A stretch of 45,232 nucleotides of DNA, from the IMG/VR virus record IMGVR_UViG_3300042538_000001, positions 1-45,232 of that record, one strand, 5' to 3'. The stretch is from a virus. The notes beneath the pieces were generated by a model that saw only the letters and a program-made list of their open reading frames with translations, did not search any database and was not told the DNA's origin. The stretch's first letter is position 1. Each line of letters begins with the position of its first letter. Shown here in pieces: positions 1 to 8,274 of the stretch. The translations under genes and the position numbers were made by a program.

Positions 1-127
1 CATCCGGACGCCGTCCGGGTCGGGGAGGCCGTGCGGGCGCTCGATGGCTGCGCCCTGTGTCTGCCCGCAGACTGGAACCCGCTCGCCGACTGGTCGAGCC
101 TTGCCGAAGAGGGCCAGCGCGCCGTGC
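1..127. repeat. 127-bp terminal repeat, left copy (assembly overlap of a circular genome)
   Basis: Bases 1-127 are identical to bases 45106-45232. The repeat lies inside an intact reading frame, with no dyad or cos-like feature at its edges. The length of exactly 127 equals a common maximal assembly k-mer. This is best explained as the overlap left by a de Bruijn assembler on a circular or permuted molecule, not as a biological terminal repeat. Confidence 0.9.
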
Positions 128-681
128 AGCGCGCGATTGATCAAGAGACTCTTGTTGGTCGTGACGGCGAGCGGCGCTTCAAGACCTCGCTCAGCCGCCT
201 CGTGATGCGCCATGCCCTGCTCGGCGACACGCCGGTCTGGGAAGGGGAGGAGCCGCAGCTGAAGTATGTGTGCGGCGGCAACGGCAAGCCGCGCTGGTTC
301 CGGCGGGTGGATGTGCTGGCTGATCCCGGCGATGTGGCCCAAGGCATTGATCCGGTCTGGCAGAGCGTCGAGGTCGACGGCATGGATCCGAAGCGCCGCA
401 TCCCGTACCCGGATGCCTACCGCAAGACCTATCTTGATCCAGATCCGAGCGAGACCATCGTGTCGCGCGCCGAGTATGAGATCTGGTGCGCGGCGCTCGA
501 CATGCTCACCCACGACCTGGCCAGCGTGCTCGAAGCGCACGAGATCGTGGCCTCGGCCCGTCCGGCGCGGCCCTGGGAGACAGGCGCGGCGGAGCGCCCC
601 CGGGTGCTGGACGGGGCTGGCGGTCCCGGTCCGTGGCTGTCCCTGTTGAATGGCTGTTGGATCGACGCGCGACCCGCTTGA
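1..681 (+). CDS. Conserved phage protein of unknown function, 3' part (gene starts at 44893)
   Basis: This is the end of a gene cut by the arbitrary linearisation. Position 1 is in frame with the ATG at 44893, because the 127-base end repeat makes 45106 equal to position 1. Joined across the junction, the protein is about 297 residues. The stop is TGA at 679-681. No signal peptide, membrane segment or catalytic motif is evident. Acidic and proline/tryptophan-rich stretches occur, such as the Trp-rich patch near the circle junction. It lies directly downstream of the iteron array and upstream of a strong terminator, so it is probably the last gene of the rightward early/replication unit. Function is not recognised. 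Confidence 0.75.
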   Translation, partial: HPDAVRVGEAVRALDGCALCLPADWNPLADWSSLAEEGQRAVQRAIDQETLVGRDGERRFKTSLSRLVMRHALLGDTPVWEGEEPQLKYVCGGNGKPRWFRRVDVLADPGDVAQGIDPVWQSVEVDGMDPKRRIPYPDAYRKTYLDPDPSETIVSRAEYEIWCAALDMLTHDLASVLEAHEIVASARPARPWETGAAERPRVLDGAGGPGPWLSLLNGCWIDARPA

Positions 682-727
682 CACGCGCCTGGAATTTGGC
701 GCACCTTCATCCACGGTGAATCAGATC

Positions 728-765
728 AAGAAAACCCCGGGACGCGAGTCGCCGGGGTTTTTGCT
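728..765 (+). terminator. Rho-independent terminator after the junction-spanning gene
   Basis: A 10-bp perfect stem (AAAACCCCGG at 731-740 with CCGGGGTTTT at 752-761) closes an 11-base loop and is followed by further T and TTGCTT. It separates the replication-side gene ending at 681 from the packaging/structural genes that begin at 780. The A-tract before the stem means it could also work in the opposite direction. Confidence 0.8.
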
Positions 766-779
766 TGGGAGGGCGTCAT

Positions 780-1346
780 GTGATCGAGATCAAGATCCAG
801 GACGTCGACATCTCCCGGCTGGCCAACGCGATGGCGGCAGCTGGAAAGGATCTCCCTCACGCCATCCGCCGCGCGGTGAATCATACCGGCGACAAGACCC
901 GTACCCAGGTGGTGCGGGCGCTGGCGGCACAGACCGGGGCCAAGTACGGCGTGGTCCGCAAGGCGCTGCACATCACGCGCGCCAACTACTCGAACCTCTC
1001 CTACATCATCCATGGAACCGGGCGGCACATGTCGCTCAAGGAATTCGGGATGCGGACTCGCACAGTGCGGCTCGGCAGCCTCAAGACGAAACGCGTGCAG
1101 CGTTATCGGGTGGTGAGTGCTGCCCCGTGGAACAAGCGGCGTGACTTCCCTGGTGTGTTCCTCGGCCCTGGTGGGCATGCCTACAAGCGCGCCAGCGACA
1201 AGCGCCTCCCGATTGAGAAGCTGTGGGGCCCGTCGATCCCGCGCGAGATGGTCCGCGATATGACCCGCGAGGCCTTCTTCTCGACGGTGCAATCCACCCT
1301 GCCGGCTCGCTTCGAGCACGAGCTCTATCGCGTCCTGCCGAAGTGA
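780..1346 (+). CDS. Minor tail protein Z-like (gpZ family)
   Basis: A protein of 188 residues resembling the prophage minor tail protein Z family, which in lambda contributes to tail completion. The N-terminal part (IKIQDVDISRLANAM, then a region rich in Lys/Arg) and the Thr/Arg-rich middle segment fit that family. The GTG at 780 is chosen as start because GGAGGG lies at 768-773 at ideal spacing. An upstream TTG at 765 would place the ribosome site inside the gene, and the ATG at 778 is followed at once by a stop. It sits before the terminase genes, away from the Mu-like tail genes, an unusual place for a tail-completion gene. It could instead have a head-tail role. Confidence 0.65.
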   Translation: MIEIKIQDVDISRLANAMAAAGKDLPHAIRRAVNHTGDKTRTQVVRALAAQTGAKYGVVRKALHITRANYSNLSYIIHGTGRHMSLKEFGMRTRTVRLGSLKTKRVQRYRVVSAAPWNKRRDFPGVFLGPGGHAYKRASDKRLPIEKLWGPSIPREMVRDMTREAFFSTVQSTLPARFEHELYRVLPK

Positions 1347-1357
1347 TCCGGCACCCC

Positions 1358-1420
1358 GCCGACCCCCTCGATGGGGGGATGGTCGGCACCCCCTCCGAGG
1401 CCCCCGGGCAGCCCCCGGGT
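1358..1420 (+). other. Candidate cos/packaging site: GC-rich dyad and direct repeats
   Basis: Between the gpZ-like stop and the small terminase is a noncoding stretch of about 200 bp. It holds an inverted repeat (GCCGACC at 1358-1364 with GGTCGGC at 1381-1387, plus internal C5/G5 runs) and two direct copies of CCCCCGGG (1401-1408, 1412-1419). Lambda-type terminases cut at cosN just upstream of the small-subunit gene, and this is the corresponding position. The exact nicking sites cannot be read from the sequence. Confidence 0.35.
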
Positions 1421-1494
1421 CCCTCCTGGCCGCCACCCCCTCGCGGGTGCGCAGCGGCCCGGAATTTTTCCAGTAAACCACTCTCGCAATCAGG

Positions 1495-1533
1495 GTTGAC
1501 AGAGTTGACAGCCGTATCAACCAGCGTTGACAG
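1495..1533 (+). repeat. GTTGACAG repeats upstream of small terminase (candidate TerS binding site)
   Basis: Three perfect copies of GTTGACAG occur at 1495-1502, 1504-1511 and 1526-1533, plus one inverted relative (GTATCAAC, 1514-1521). They lie directly before the helix-turn-helix small terminase, as the cosB R sites bound by gpNu1 do in lambda. The repeats could also be an autoregulatory operator. Confidence 0.5.
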
Positions 1534-1546
1534 CCCGCGCGCCGTC

Positions 1547-2101
1547 ATGTGGTCGATCGGCCAGCTGGCGGATCGGGAGCGGGTGTCGAAACAGGCCGTG
1601 TCGCGCGCGGTCAAGTCTCTTGTCGAGCGCCACGGCCTGACGGTCGAGTTGGACGCACGCGGACGCATCGCGAAGCTGAATGTGGCCGAGTACGATCATC
1701 TGCGCGGTCGCTTTGCCGATCCCTCCAAAGCACAGGCCCCGCGCCAGGCGGAGGAGCCGGTGCGCCCGGCATCCGAGAGCTACGACGAGGCGCTGCGTCA
1801 GAAGACATGGCACGAGGCTGAGAAGCGCCGCCTCGAGCTGGCCGAGATCAAGAAGCAGCTCGTGCGGGTGGATCGCCTGCAGGATGCCCTGGCCCGGGCG
1901 GGTGAGGACATCGTGCGCACCATGGACCGCCTGCCCAACGCCGCCGACGAGCTCGCTGCGGCGTTCGCCCGTGAGGGTGTGCATGGCATGCGGGTGGCCC
2001 TGAAACAAATCACAGTGCGCATGCGCCAGGATGTGGCCCAGGCGCTCATCGACATCGCAGCGGCGGCCCCATCCGAGGAGCATGCGCCAACGGATCTTTG
2101 A
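1547..2101 (+). CDS. terS: Terminase small subunit (Nu1-like)
   Basis: A DNA-recognition subunit of the packaging motor, about 184 residues from the ATG at 1547. The N terminus carries a winged helix-turn-helix (IGQLADRERVSKQAVSRAVK) followed by a wing-like segment. The middle is a charged helical region (EAEKRRLELAEIKKQLV) of the kind that links Nu1 proteins to the large subunit. The gene abuts the large terminase: its stop is at 2099-2101 and the next ATG at 2104. No clear ribosome site precedes 1547. In-frame TTG codons at 1496 and 1505, the latter with CAGGG ten bases upstream, are alternative starts that would translate the GTTGACAG repeats. The frame stays open further upstream, but that part looks noncoding. 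Confidence 0.8.
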   Translation: MWSIGQLADRERVSKQAVSRAVKSLVERHGLTVELDARGRIAKLNVAEYDHLRGRFADPSKAQAPRQAEEPVRPASESYDEALRQKTWHEAEKRRLELAEIKKQLVRVDRLQDALARAGEDIVRTMDRLPNAADELAAAFAREGVHGMRVALKQITVRMRQDVAQALIDIAAAAPSEEHAPTDL

Positions 2102-2103
2102 CC

Positions 2104-4158
2104 ATGAGCGGACATCCCAACGCCCTGCACCTGGTCGCCAGCGTGCTGGCTGAGGCCATCCGCCCGCCGCGTCCCATGCCGCTCTCCGAGTGGCTGTCCG
2201 AAAACATGGTGCTGATCGACGGCCCACTCGCCGGCGAGCTGTGGAACCCCGACGGCGCACCCTACCTTGTCGAGATCGCCGACTGCCTGTCGGACGATCA
2301 CCCCTGCAATCTGGTCACGGTGCGCAAGTCGCAGCAGACCGGCGCCTCGATCCTGGCGCTGGGCTGGTGTCTCTACGTGGCCGACCGCGAGCCGGGCAAT
2401 CTGCTCTATGCCGTGCCGGGGATCGACGCCCTGCGCGATCTCAACAGCGGCAAGCTGCAGCCGTTGATTGAAGCCTGGCAGAAGCGCACTGGCCGCCAGG
2501 TGATCGTGCCGCAGACCTCGCGCTCGGGCGCCGGCTCGACCACCTACGAAAAGATTTTTCCCGGCGGTCGGATCTGGCTCGGCAACGCCAACACAGTCAT
2601 GGACCTTTCGTCGAAGACGGCCCGCAAGGGCGTCAAGGACGAGTTGTCCAAGTGGCAGGACATCCCAGGCTTCGGCGATCCCGAGACCCTGTTCTTTGGC
2701 CGCTTCACCGCGTTCCGCCGCACCAAGGGCTACAAGATCCTGGAGATCTCGACTCCTGAGGTCGACACCGGCGACGAACTCGGCGAGATGCCCGGCCATT
2801 GCCGCATCGATCGCTCCTTCAAGCGCTCCGATCAGCGCTTCTGGAACATCAGTTGTCCCGAATGCCAGCGCCTTCTGGTGCAGCAGCACGAGCGCATGGT
2901 GTTCGACGAGAAGCACCTGCATCGCAGCACGCACAAGTGCCCCCATTGCGGTCACCACATCAGCGAGCCCGAGCGGGTCGCAGCCGTAAGGGAAGGGCGC
3001 TGGGTGCCGATGTTGGAGGATCCGGACCGTCATCCGGGGTTTCACATTGACGCCTTCGTGTCGCTGATGATGTCCTATGAGGCCATCGCCGAGGACTGGA
3101 AGCGGGCGCAGAAGTCCGAGAAGGACAAAAAGGACTACTACAACCTGACCCTCGGGTTGCCGTTCAAGTTCCGCGGCGACGCGCCCGATCACGTTAAGCT
3201 GATGGAGCGGCGCGAGGACGATCTCAAGCGCGGGCATGTGCCGGCGCGCGGATTGATCCTGGTGGCGGCCGCCGACGTGCAGATGCGTGGCATCTGGCTG
3301 GAGATCATGGCCGTTGCGCCGAACCGGGAAACGTGGACGGTCGAGCAGCTCTATCTCGACGGCGACACCTCCAGCCCGGACGGCGAGGCGTTTGAGAAGC
3401 TTAAAAAAGAAACGCTTGAGCGCACGTTCCCGGACGCTTTCGGGCGCCCGCGCACGATTGATGCCCTCGGTATCGACTCGGGCTTCCGCACCCACGTGGT
3501 CTATTCCTGGGTGCGCAATCATCAGCGTCCGCATCCGGACACCGGCCGCGATCTCATCCTGGCGCTGAAGGGTGCCGACGGCTGGGGCAAGCCCGCGATC
3601 GGCACGCCGACGCTGGTCGACATCGACCTGGCGGGCCGCAAGGTCAAGCAGGGCGCAAAGGTCTGGGCCATCGGCACCTGGCCGCTCAAGGGCAGCTTCT
3701 ACGCGGACCTGCACAAGCAGGGCATCCGTTCCGGAAAACTGACCGATCCGGACGGCTACTGCCATTTCGGCATGTGGCTCGACGACGAGTACTTCAAGCA
3801 GCTCACCGCTGAGACGCTGGAAGACATCATCGTCAAGGGCCGGGTGACCGGGCGGCGCTGGGTGCCGTTGCGGGTGGACAACCATCTGCTCGATTGCCGG
3901 ATCTACAACCTGGCACTCGCTGAATACCTCGGCCTGTCGACCATGATGGACGAGGACTGGGCTGCGCTCGCCAGAGCGCGCGGATTGCCGGATGACCTGC
4001 TGAAAGTCGACCTCTTCACGCCAACGCAGAGCGCATCGACTGAACAGGAGGCGTCCGGCGCCCCTGACTCGGAGCCCACGCCTCAGGCGGCGGCTTCGCC
4101 ACCGGCTGAATCCTCATGGTTCGGCGATCGCACGCAAGACTGGTTTTCGAGGGGTTGA
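2104..4158 (+). CDS. terL: Terminase large subunit (lambda GpA family)
   Basis: The packaging ATPase-nuclease, 684 residues, the usual length for the GpA family. The N-terminal ATPase shows a variant P-loop (VRKSQQTGAS, about residues 73-82) and an acidic Walker B-like segment around KDELSKW. A CPEC...CPHC zinc-ribbon pair lies near residues 250-285. The C-terminal nuclease half contains acidic motifs (AAADVQ and GIDSGF) typical of the family. The C-terminal tail of about 45 residues is Pro/Ser/Glu-rich and presumably contacts the portal. The ATG at 2104 is preferred over the TTG at 2098. GpA-type terminases usually package from cos sites, which supports a cos mechanism here. Confidence 0.95.
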   Translation: MSGHPNALHLVASVLAEAIRPPRPMPLSEWLSENMVLIDGPLAGELWNPDGAPYLVEIADCLSDDHPCNLVTVRKSQQTGASILALGWCLYVADREPGNLLYAVPGIDALRDLNSGKLQPLIEAWQKRTGRQVIVPQTSRSGAGSTTYEKIFPGGRIWLGNANTVMDLSSKTARKGVKDELSKWQDIPGFGDPETLFFGRFTAFRRTKGYKILEISTPEVDTGDELGEMPGHCRIDRSFKRSDQRFWNISCPECQRLLVQQHERMVFDEKHLHRSTHKCPHCGHHISEPERVAAVREGRWVPMLEDPDRHPGFHIDAFVSLMMSYEAIAEDWKRAQKSEKDKKDYYNLTLGLPFKFRGDAPDHVKLMERREDDLKRGHVPARGLILVAAADVQMRGIWLEIMAVAPNRETWTVEQLYLDGDTSSPDGEAFEKLKKETLERTFPDAFGRPRTIDALGIDSGFRTHVVYSWVRNHQRPHPDTGRDLILALKGADGWGKPAIGTPTLVDIDLAGRKVKQGAKVWAIGTWPLKGSFYADLHKQGIRSGKLTDPDGYCHFGMWLDDEYFKQLTAETLEDIIVKGRVTGRRWVPLRVDNHLLDCRIYNLALAEYLGLSTMMDEDWAALARARGLPDDLLKVDLFTPTQSASTEQEASGAPDSEPTPQAAASPPAESSWFGDRTQDWFSRG

Positions 4159-4161
4159 GGC

Positions 4162-4359
4162 ATGGCCTGGACGCAAGCGGACATCGATCGGCTGAAACAA
4201 GCCATCGCAACCGGTGCGCGTAAGGTCCGCTATGCCGACGGCCGTGAAACCGAGTTCCGGTCGCTGAAAGAGATGTGGGACACGCTCGCCCGGATGGAGA
4301 GCGAGGCTTCCGGCCAGCAGCGCGTTCTGGTCGGCTACGTGCAGCACAGTCGAGAGTAG
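4162..4359 (+). CDS. Head-tail joining protein, gpW-like
   Basis: A 65-residue protein with the size, position and pattern of lambda gpW: an N-terminal helix (TQADIDRLKQAIATG), a short beta hairpin (KVRYADGRETEFRS) and a second helix (LKEMWDTLARME). gpW-like proteins plug the portal after packaging and prepare it for the tail. The gene lies between terL and the portal gene, exactly where gpW lies in lambda, with only a few bases on either side. Confidence 0.9.
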   Translation: MAWTQADIDRLKQAIATGARKVRYADGRETEFRSLKEMWDTLARMESEASGQQRVLVGYVQHSRE

Positions 4360-4361
4360 TG

Positions 4362-5840
4362 ATGTCCACAATCCTCAAAGCTCTCGCCTGGGTGGCGCCC
4401 AAGGCGGCGCTGGCGCGCGCCCATGCCATCGACGTGATCGGCCGTGCCTATGATGGGGCCCGCCCTGGCCGGCGCGGGGCATCGTTCGGCAACAAGGGCG
4501 GATCCGCCAACACGGCGATCGGCCCGAGTCTGTCCCGTCTGCGCGACCGCTCGCGCGAACTCGCCCGCAACACCTGGATCGGCCAGCGCATCCTCGACGT
4601 GCTGGTGTCCCATGTGGTCGGTACCGGCATCATGGCGGTGCCGGACAATGGCTCCGACCGTCTCGACCGGCAAGTGTCCAACTTGTGGGAAGAGTGGAGC
4701 GATCAGGCCGACATCACTGGCGAAACCGATTTTCCAGGCCTGCAGGCACTCGCCCTGCGCAGTATGCTGGAAGGCGGCGAGGCCGTGCTGCGTTTCATTC
4801 CGCGTCGGATCGGCGACGGCCGGGTGGTACCGCTGGCCCTTCAGGGGCTTGAGGGCGATCACATCGACACCGCCCGCGAGGGCACGGTCGAGGGGCATCG
4901 CACCCGCCTCGGCGTCGGTCTTGGTGACTGGGACGAACGCACCGGCTACTGGCTGTTCCGCGACCATCCCGGCGAGATGACTCTGCCGTCATCCTCGACC
5001 CAGTCGGTATTCACGCCCCGCACGGATGTGATTCATCTCTACCGTTCTCTGCGCTTCGGCCAGGTGCGCGGCGTGCCGGTGTTTGCGCCGATCCTGCAAT
5101 CGAGCCGCGACATCGCCGACCTGATGGACGCGATTGTCGTCAAGAGCCGCACCGAGGCGAGCTTCGCGGCCTTCGTCAAGTCGAACGGCGGCCAGCGCAC
5201 CTTGGGCAACCAGGTGCAGCAGGCCGGTCGCACCCGCATTGAAGAGCTGCGGCCCGGATCGGTCAACTATCTCGACCAGGATGAAGACATCATCTTCTCC
5301 AACCCGTCGGGCACGGGGCAATTCGAGCCCGCCATGCTGATGGCCCTGATGGCCGCCGCCGCGGGCGCAGGGATCACCTACGACCAACTCACCGGCGACC
5401 TGCGCCAGGCCAACTATTCGAGCCTGCGTGCCGGCAAGATCGAGTTCCGACGCCTGGTCGAGCAGCTGCAGTGGCTGGGGCTCGTGCCGAAGCTGCTGAA
5501 GCCCACGACCGGGCGCTTCACCGACACCGCCGTCATGGCGGGCAAGTTGCGCGAGCGTCGCGAGGGCTACCGCTGGAACTACGTTATGCCGGCGGTCGAG
5601 CCGATCGATCCGAAGAAGGATCTCGAGGCCGACATCATGGCGGTGCGCGCCGGGCGCCTGTCGCCGCAGGAATTCATCGCCGCCTGGGGCCGTGACTGGC
5701 GCAAGGTGGTGGCGGACATGGCGACCTTCCTGGAAGAGCTCGACCGGCAAAAGCTTGTTCTCGACATCGACCCGCGCCGCACCACCCAGACCGGCGCGGC
5801 GCAAGCCAATCCCGCCGAACTTCCGCCCCCGGCGGAGTGA
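4362..5840 (+). CDS. Portal protein (lambda family)
   Basis: A 492-residue portal, which forms the dodecameric ring at the capsid vertex. It fits the lambda-type portal family in length, in the Arg-rich N-terminal region (RDRSRELARNTWIGQRIL), in the conserved core (EGGEAVLRFIPRR) and in a GITYDQLTGDL segment followed by the SSLRAGKIEFRR stem region. The ATG at 4362 is used, two bases after the gpW stop. An open frame further upstream overlaps gpW and is not needed. The C terminus is Pro/Ala-rich. The gene is followed by the protease gene with a short gap, a standard head operon order. Confidence 0.93.
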   Translation: MSTILKALAWVAPKAALARAHAIDVIGRAYDGARPGRRGASFGNKGGSANTAIGPSLSRLRDRSRELARNTWIGQRILDVLVSHVVGTGIMAVPDNGSDRLDRQVSNLWEEWSDQADITGETDFPGLQALALRSMLEGGEAVLRFIPRRIGDGRVVPLALQGLEGDHIDTAREGTVEGHRTRLGVGLGDWDERTGYWLFRDHPGEMTLPSSSTQSVFTPRTDVIHLYRSLRFGQVRGVPVFAPILQSSRDIADLMDAIVVKSRTEASFAAFVKSNGGQRTLGNQVQQAGRTRIEELRPGSVNYLDQDEDIIFSNPSGTGQFEPAMLMALMAAAAGAGITYDQLTGDLRQANYSSLRAGKIEFRRLVEQLQWLGLVPKLLKPTTGRFTDTAVMAGKLRERREGYRWNYVMPAVEPIDPKKDLEADIMAVRAGRLSPQEFIAAWGRDWRKVVADMATFLEELDRQKLVLDIDPRRTTQTGAAQANPAELPPPAE

Positions 5841-5854
5841 CCCGGAGAGTTTTC

Positions 5855-6490
5855 ATGAAACACGAAACTGCCGCCCGGATCGGGGAGCACGCGATCCCGC
5901 TGATGGTGCGCGAGGCGACCGTCGAGTCGCTCGACGCATCCAAGCGCACCTTCGAGGTGATCTGGACCACCGGCGCGCCCGTCGTACGCCGCGACTTCTG
6001 GACCGACGAGACATGGACCGAGGAGCTGGTGGTCAGCCCGACCGCCATCCGCATGGAGCGCCTGGCGAGCGGCCGTGCGCCGTTCCTTTCGGAGCACTAT
6101 CGCGGCATGGGCGTGGTCGAACGCGCCTGGCTCAACGGCGCCGAAGGCCGCGCCCTGATCCGTTTTCCCAAGGCCGGCATCGACGCCGAGGCCGACCGCA
6201 CCTTCGCGCTGATCGAGGACGGCATCCGCTCGAACATTTCCTGCGGCTACCGCGTGCACAAGTTCGAGCAGGAGCGCGACGCGCAGAACCGGCTCATCCG
6301 CCGCGCCGTCGACTGGGAGCCGTACGAGATCTCGACCGTGACCATCGGGGCCGATCCGACGGCGCATGTGCGCAGCGCCGAGCGCGGCTCCTTCGCCTGC
6401 CACTTCGTCGGCTCTGCCGTGCCCGTGCAGGGTCCCCAGGCCGTCGCCGCCCGCATGCGCATGCGCGCCGCTCAGTTGCTGCGCGTCTGA
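5855..6490 (+). CDS. Prohead protease (U35-type serine protease)
   Basis: A 211-residue head-maturation protease. The pattern of the HK97-type assemblin family is visible: a beta-rich N-terminal half, a candidate catalytic His in SEHYRGMG, a candidate Ser in SNISCGYRV, and the family signature WEPYEISTVTIGADPTAHV near the C terminus. It should cut the scaffolding segment from the capsid protein encoded next. The ATG at 5855 is chosen because GGAG sits at 5845-5848. A GTG at 5837 in the same frame overlaps the portal stop and is less likely. The Arg-rich C-terminal tail may bind scaffold or DNA. Confidence 0.9.
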   Translation: MKHETAARIGEHAIPLMVREATVESLDASKRTFEVIWTTGAPVVRRDFWTDETWTEELVVSPTAIRMERLASGRAPFLSEHYRGMGVVERAWLNGAEGRALIRFPKAGIDAEADRTFALIEDGIRSNISCGYRVHKFEQERDAQNRLIRRAVDWEPYEISTVTIGADPTAHVRSAERGSFACHFVGSAVPVQGPQAVAARMRMRAAQLLRV

Positions 6491-6516
6491 CGCCTTTCCT
6501 TTGCCGCCTGTGCTCC

Positions 6517-6551
6517 ACCGGGGCCACAGGAGAACGGCGCATCGCCCCGGT
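6517..6551 (+). repeat. Inverted repeat in the leader of the capsid gene
   Basis: ACCGGGGC (6517-6524) and GCCCCGGT (6544-6551) form a perfect 8-bp stem with a 19-base loop, 20 bases before the capsid ATG and its AAGGAG site. No T-run follows, so it is not a terminator. Such hairpins upstream of highly expressed capsid genes can stabilise or delimit processed mRNA, which is an inference here. Confidence 0.5.
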
Positions 6552-6571
6552 CTTCCAAGGAGACAGCCATA

Positions 6572-8200
6572 ATGGCTAAAACCTTCCGTCTTGCGGCGAT
6601 GCTGATCGCATGCGCCGTCGTTGCTACCTTTGTGCTTTCCCCCGAGGCCTTCGCGGCCGTCGGCCCGCTGCCGGTCTCCGGCCATCACGGCCAGGGCCTG
6701 ATGGACCTGCTGGTGCAGGCGAGCCCCGCGCTGCTGTCCCTGCGCAGCCAGCGTGACGATCTGACGACCCGCGCGGCCGCCAAGATCGCCGAGGTCAAGG
6801 ACGATACCAAGCCCGAGGATGCAGCCCGCATCGAGAAAGAGCACCAGGACCTCCTGCGCGAGCTCGATCGGGTGAACGGTGAGATCACGACGCTCGAGCG
6901 CGCCGCACCAGGTGCTCCGGATGCTGAGGCAGCCGTCCGCGCCGAGCGTGAGCGCATCGACACGATCACCGAACTCGGACGCCGCTCCGGCATGACCGAT
7001 CAGGACATCCGGTCGGCGGTGACCGGCGGCACGACGGTGGACACCTTCCGCCAGCGCGCCTTCGACCACATGGCCTCCCAGGCTGATCAGACCCGCACCT
7101 CCGGGATCCGCGGCGGTCAGGACGAGACCGAGACCCGCCGCGCTGCGCTCGGCGAAGCGCTCGGCGCCCGCCTGCTCTCCGCAGGCGGCCAGCGTGTCGA
7201 GGTGTCGGATGCCGCCCGAGGCTTCATGGACTTCGGCATTGCAGAGTTCGCCGCCGAGTCGATCGGCCATCGCAGCTCGATCCGCTCGCTCGGTCAGCGT
7301 GAAGAGGTGCTGCGCCGCGCCTTCCACTCGACCTCGGATTTCCCGGCGATCTTCGAGAACGCCCTCAACCGGGCGCTGCAGGCCCGCTACCAGGCGGCCG
7401 CTCCGACCTATCGCCGGATCGCGCAGCAGCGCACCTTCCGCGATTTCCGCCCGCACAAGGTGGTGCGCGCCGGTGACTTCCCGCAGCTGCAGCGGGTCGG
7501 CCAGGGTGGCGAGATCAAGAACGGCACCTTCGGCGATCAGAAGGAAGAGATCTCGGTGCTTGCCTATGCGGTGCAGTTCGGGATCACCCGCGAGATGATC
7601 ATCAACGACGATCTCGGCGCGATCGACCAGGTGATGGGCTCCTACGGCACCACCGTGGCCTACTTCGAGGAAATCACGTTCTACGCCATGAAGAACGTGA
7701 ACTCCGGTGCCGGTCCGGCGCTGAAGACCGACAACAAGGCGGTGTTTCACACCGACCACGGCAACCTCGCCGGCACGGCTTCCGCCATCACGGTCGACGC
7801 CCTTGGCAAGGCCCGCGCCGCCATGCGCAAGCAGACGAGCCTGGATGGCAAAACTAAGCTCAATATCTCGCCCCGCATCCTCCTGGTGGGTCCGGACAAG
7901 GAAACCGAGGCCGAGATCATCACGGCATCGGTGACGCCGCAGCAGGCTTCGAGCGTCAACCCGTTCTCGGGCAAGTTCGAAGTCGTGGCCTCGGCCGAGA
8001 TCGCGGGCAACGGCTGGGAACTCTATGCCGAGCCCTCGCTCATGCCGGTGTTCCAGTGGGGCTATCTCGAAGGCTACACCGCCCCGCGCGTCCGCATGGA
8101 CCAGCCCTTCGGCATGCAGGGTGTCGGCATGTCGGTCGAGCACGACTTCGGCTGCGGCGCGATCGACTTCCGCGGCGCCTTCCGCAACGCCGGCGGCTGA
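6572..8200 (+). CDS. Major capsid protein (Mu gpT-like) with N-terminal signal-peptide-like and coiled-coil segments
   Basis: A 542-residue HK97-fold major head subunit. The C-terminal 300 residues match the Mu gpT pattern (FRDFRPHKVVRAGDFP, GITREMIINDDLGAI, FHTDHGNLAGT). Residues about 45-110 are a charged coiled coil, probably the internal scaffold (delta domain) removed by the U35 protease encoded just upstream. The first 30 residues are odd: a basic start (MAKTFR), a hydrophobic core (LAAMLIACAVVATFVLS) and an AFA-A cleavage-like site, exactly like a Sec signal peptide. The start is supported by AAGGAG upstream of 6572, so this segment should be translated. An internal ATG at M44 has no ribosome site. 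Confidence 0.9.
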   Translation: MAKTFRLAAMLIACAVVATFVLSPEAFAAVGPLPVSGHHGQGLMDLLVQASPALLSLRSQRDDLTTRAAAKIAEVKDDTKPEDAARIEKEHQDLLRELDRVNGEITTLERAAPGAPDAEAAVRAERERIDTITELGRRSGMTDQDIRSAVTGGTTVDTFRQRAFDHMASQADQTRTSGIRGGQDETETRRAALGEALGARLLSAGGQRVEVSDAARGFMDFGIAEFAAESIGHRSSIRSLGQREEVLRRAFHSTSDFPAIFENALNRALQARYQAAAPTYRRIAQQRTFRDFRPHKVVRAGDFPQLQRVGQGGEIKNGTFGDQKEEISVLAYAVQFGITREMIINDDLGAIDQVMGSYGTTVAYFEEITFYAMKNVNSGAGPALKTDNKAVFHTDHGNLAGTASAITVDALGKARAAMRKQTSLDGKTKLNISPRILLVGPDKETEAEIITASVTPQQASSVNPFSGKFEVVASAEIAGNGWELYAEPSLMPVFQWGYLEGYTAPRVRMDQPFGMQGVGMSVEHDFGCGAIDFRGAFRNAGG

Positions 8201-8274
8201 TCGCCAGCTGACTGAACCGCAGGGCCGGCTCAACCCGGCCCTGTCCTTCGGCTTCTTCTCGAAAGTTTTCCGCG

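Noticed and set aside
1-127. End repeat as a biological direct terminal repeat
   Set aside because: Exactly a k-mer length and inside a continuous gene, with no packaging features near it.
1223-1546. Upstream extension of the small terminase frame
   Set aside because: It overlaps the gpZ-like gene and the GC-rich noncoding gap with proline-rich nonsense; no ribosome site.
1798-3885. Long leftward open frame opposite the large terminase
   Set aside because: Shadow of terL; no ribosome site, unlikely composition.
5579-8233. Long leftward open frame opposite portal, protease and capsid genes
   Set aside because: It is a GC-rich shadow frame across three well-supported genes and its composition is not protein-like.
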